DNA of 64,000 bases from Lentzea atacamensis (lineage in GTDB: Bacteria > Actinomycetota > Actinomycetes > Mycobacteriales > Pseudonocardiaceae). The stretch is from assembly GCF_003269295.1 (NCBI RefSeq), contig NZ_QLTT01000005.1, positions 434,001 through 498,000 on the forward strand, read 5' to 3'. Shown here piece after piece: positions 63,725 to 64,000 of this stretch. The first letter of the stretch is position 1. Each line of letters begins with the position of its first letter. A program made the translations under genes and the position numbers. The notes beneath the pieces were generated by a model. The model saw only the letters and a program-made list of their open reading frames with translations, made no database searches and had not been told where the DNA came from.

Positions 63725-64000
63725 ATGCGATACCTCCCTGCTGTCGCAGCCCTGCTGCTACTTCCCCTGGTGCCGGCGACCGCGAACGCGGCTCCGTCGG
63801 GCACGTACTACATCACCAGTGTCAGGACCGGCCTCAACGTCGCCCAGAGCGGCACTGGAGTGGCCCTGCACCGCCCGAAGGGCAACGAAGACCACCAGCA
63901 ATGGCGACTGAGTGACGGGAGGTTCGAGAACACCGACTCGCCTGGCCAGTGCATCACCCGTCAGCTCACCATGGGTTCGTGCTCACAGGGGGATACGGTT
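63725..64000 (+). CDS. Secreted ricin-type beta-trefoil lectin (5' part, runs off window)
   Basis: ATG 63725 opens a frame with 92 codons visible. It has a signal peptide (MRYLPAVAALLLLPLVPATA, cleavage near ANA) followed by a beta-trefoil lectin repeat: YYITSVRTGLNVAQ, then HQQWRL (the QxW motif) and GQCITRQL. The 3' end is outside the window. It is probably a secreted carbohydrate-binding protein. Confidence 0.8.
   Translation, partial: MRYLPAVAALLLLPLVPATANAAPSGTYYITSVRTGLNVAQSGTGVALHRPKGNEDHQQWRLSDGRFENTDSPGQCITRQLTMGSCSQGDTV

Overview
The window is high-GC actinobacterial chromosome. Gene starts are often GTG, stop/start overlaps (ATGA, GTGA) are common, and there is a mycothiol-type maleylpyruvate isomerase fold, a WhiJ-like DUF397/XRE pair, LAXTG sortase signals and a DUF222-HNH gene with an SOS box. 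Content and order point to Pseudonocardiales (Lentzea/Saccharothrix/Amycolatopsis-like). That placement is inference; no rRNA is present to test it.

Left part (1-21 kb). The gene order known from Mycobacterium tuberculosis Rv1329c-Rv1338 is recognisable: dinG, pncB, clpS, DUF2017, P1 peptidase, mec, cysO, cysM, rhomboid, murI. Here it is opened by three insertions: an SMP-30 and an isomerase-fold gene between cysM and the rhomboid gene, an ArsR/SRPBCC cassette before mec, and a roughly 9 kb surface block between pncB-pncA and dinG. The surface block holds an extracytoplasmic protein gene, wecB, a 63-aa LAVTG mini-protein, a choice-of-anchor-P-like protein, an exosortase-family protein coupled to a processive GT2 glycosyltransferase, bioY, a large secreted LVIVD/PA-domain protein and a TIGR04222-type membrane protein.

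Middle part (21-38 kb). Two VOC paralogues flank PadR, HxlR and imine-reductase-like genes. Then come phospholipase D, a Pth2-type hydrolase, serB, ctaD, a DUF305 lipoprotein, a phosphotransferase and a Thr-rich LAXTG surface protein. At 31.4-34.3 kb lies the most interesting locus, a probable minimal RiPP system. It has a stand-alone HExxH-type peptide-modification enzyme and two small peptides of 62 and 59 aa that share an identical DWFRRMPNGGT block. A third, broken copy carries a duplicated leader region. A GntR regulator and a convergent pair of mutually similar membrane-anchored proteins of unknown function follow.

Right part (38-64 kb). Two carbohydrate regulons follow: LacI/ABC/GH13 for an alpha-glucoside-type sugar, and DeoR/ABC/zinc dehydrogenase for a polyol-type substrate. 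Neither contains its own ABC ATPase. Next are a NarL-type two-component pair, a radical-SAM-like protein without its cysteine cluster, and a WhiJ-like locus whose XRE gene has one in-frame stop. Then come an SOS-box DUF222-HNH gene, a SnoaL protein facing a truncated MFS gene, an asparaginase, a secreted lyase-like protein, and a complete five-gene methionine-salvage operon headed by an SfnB/DszC-like oxidase. The window ends with a cold-shock gene, two tandem overlapping small paralogues, a tRNA-like sequence and the start of a secreted ricin-type lectin gene.
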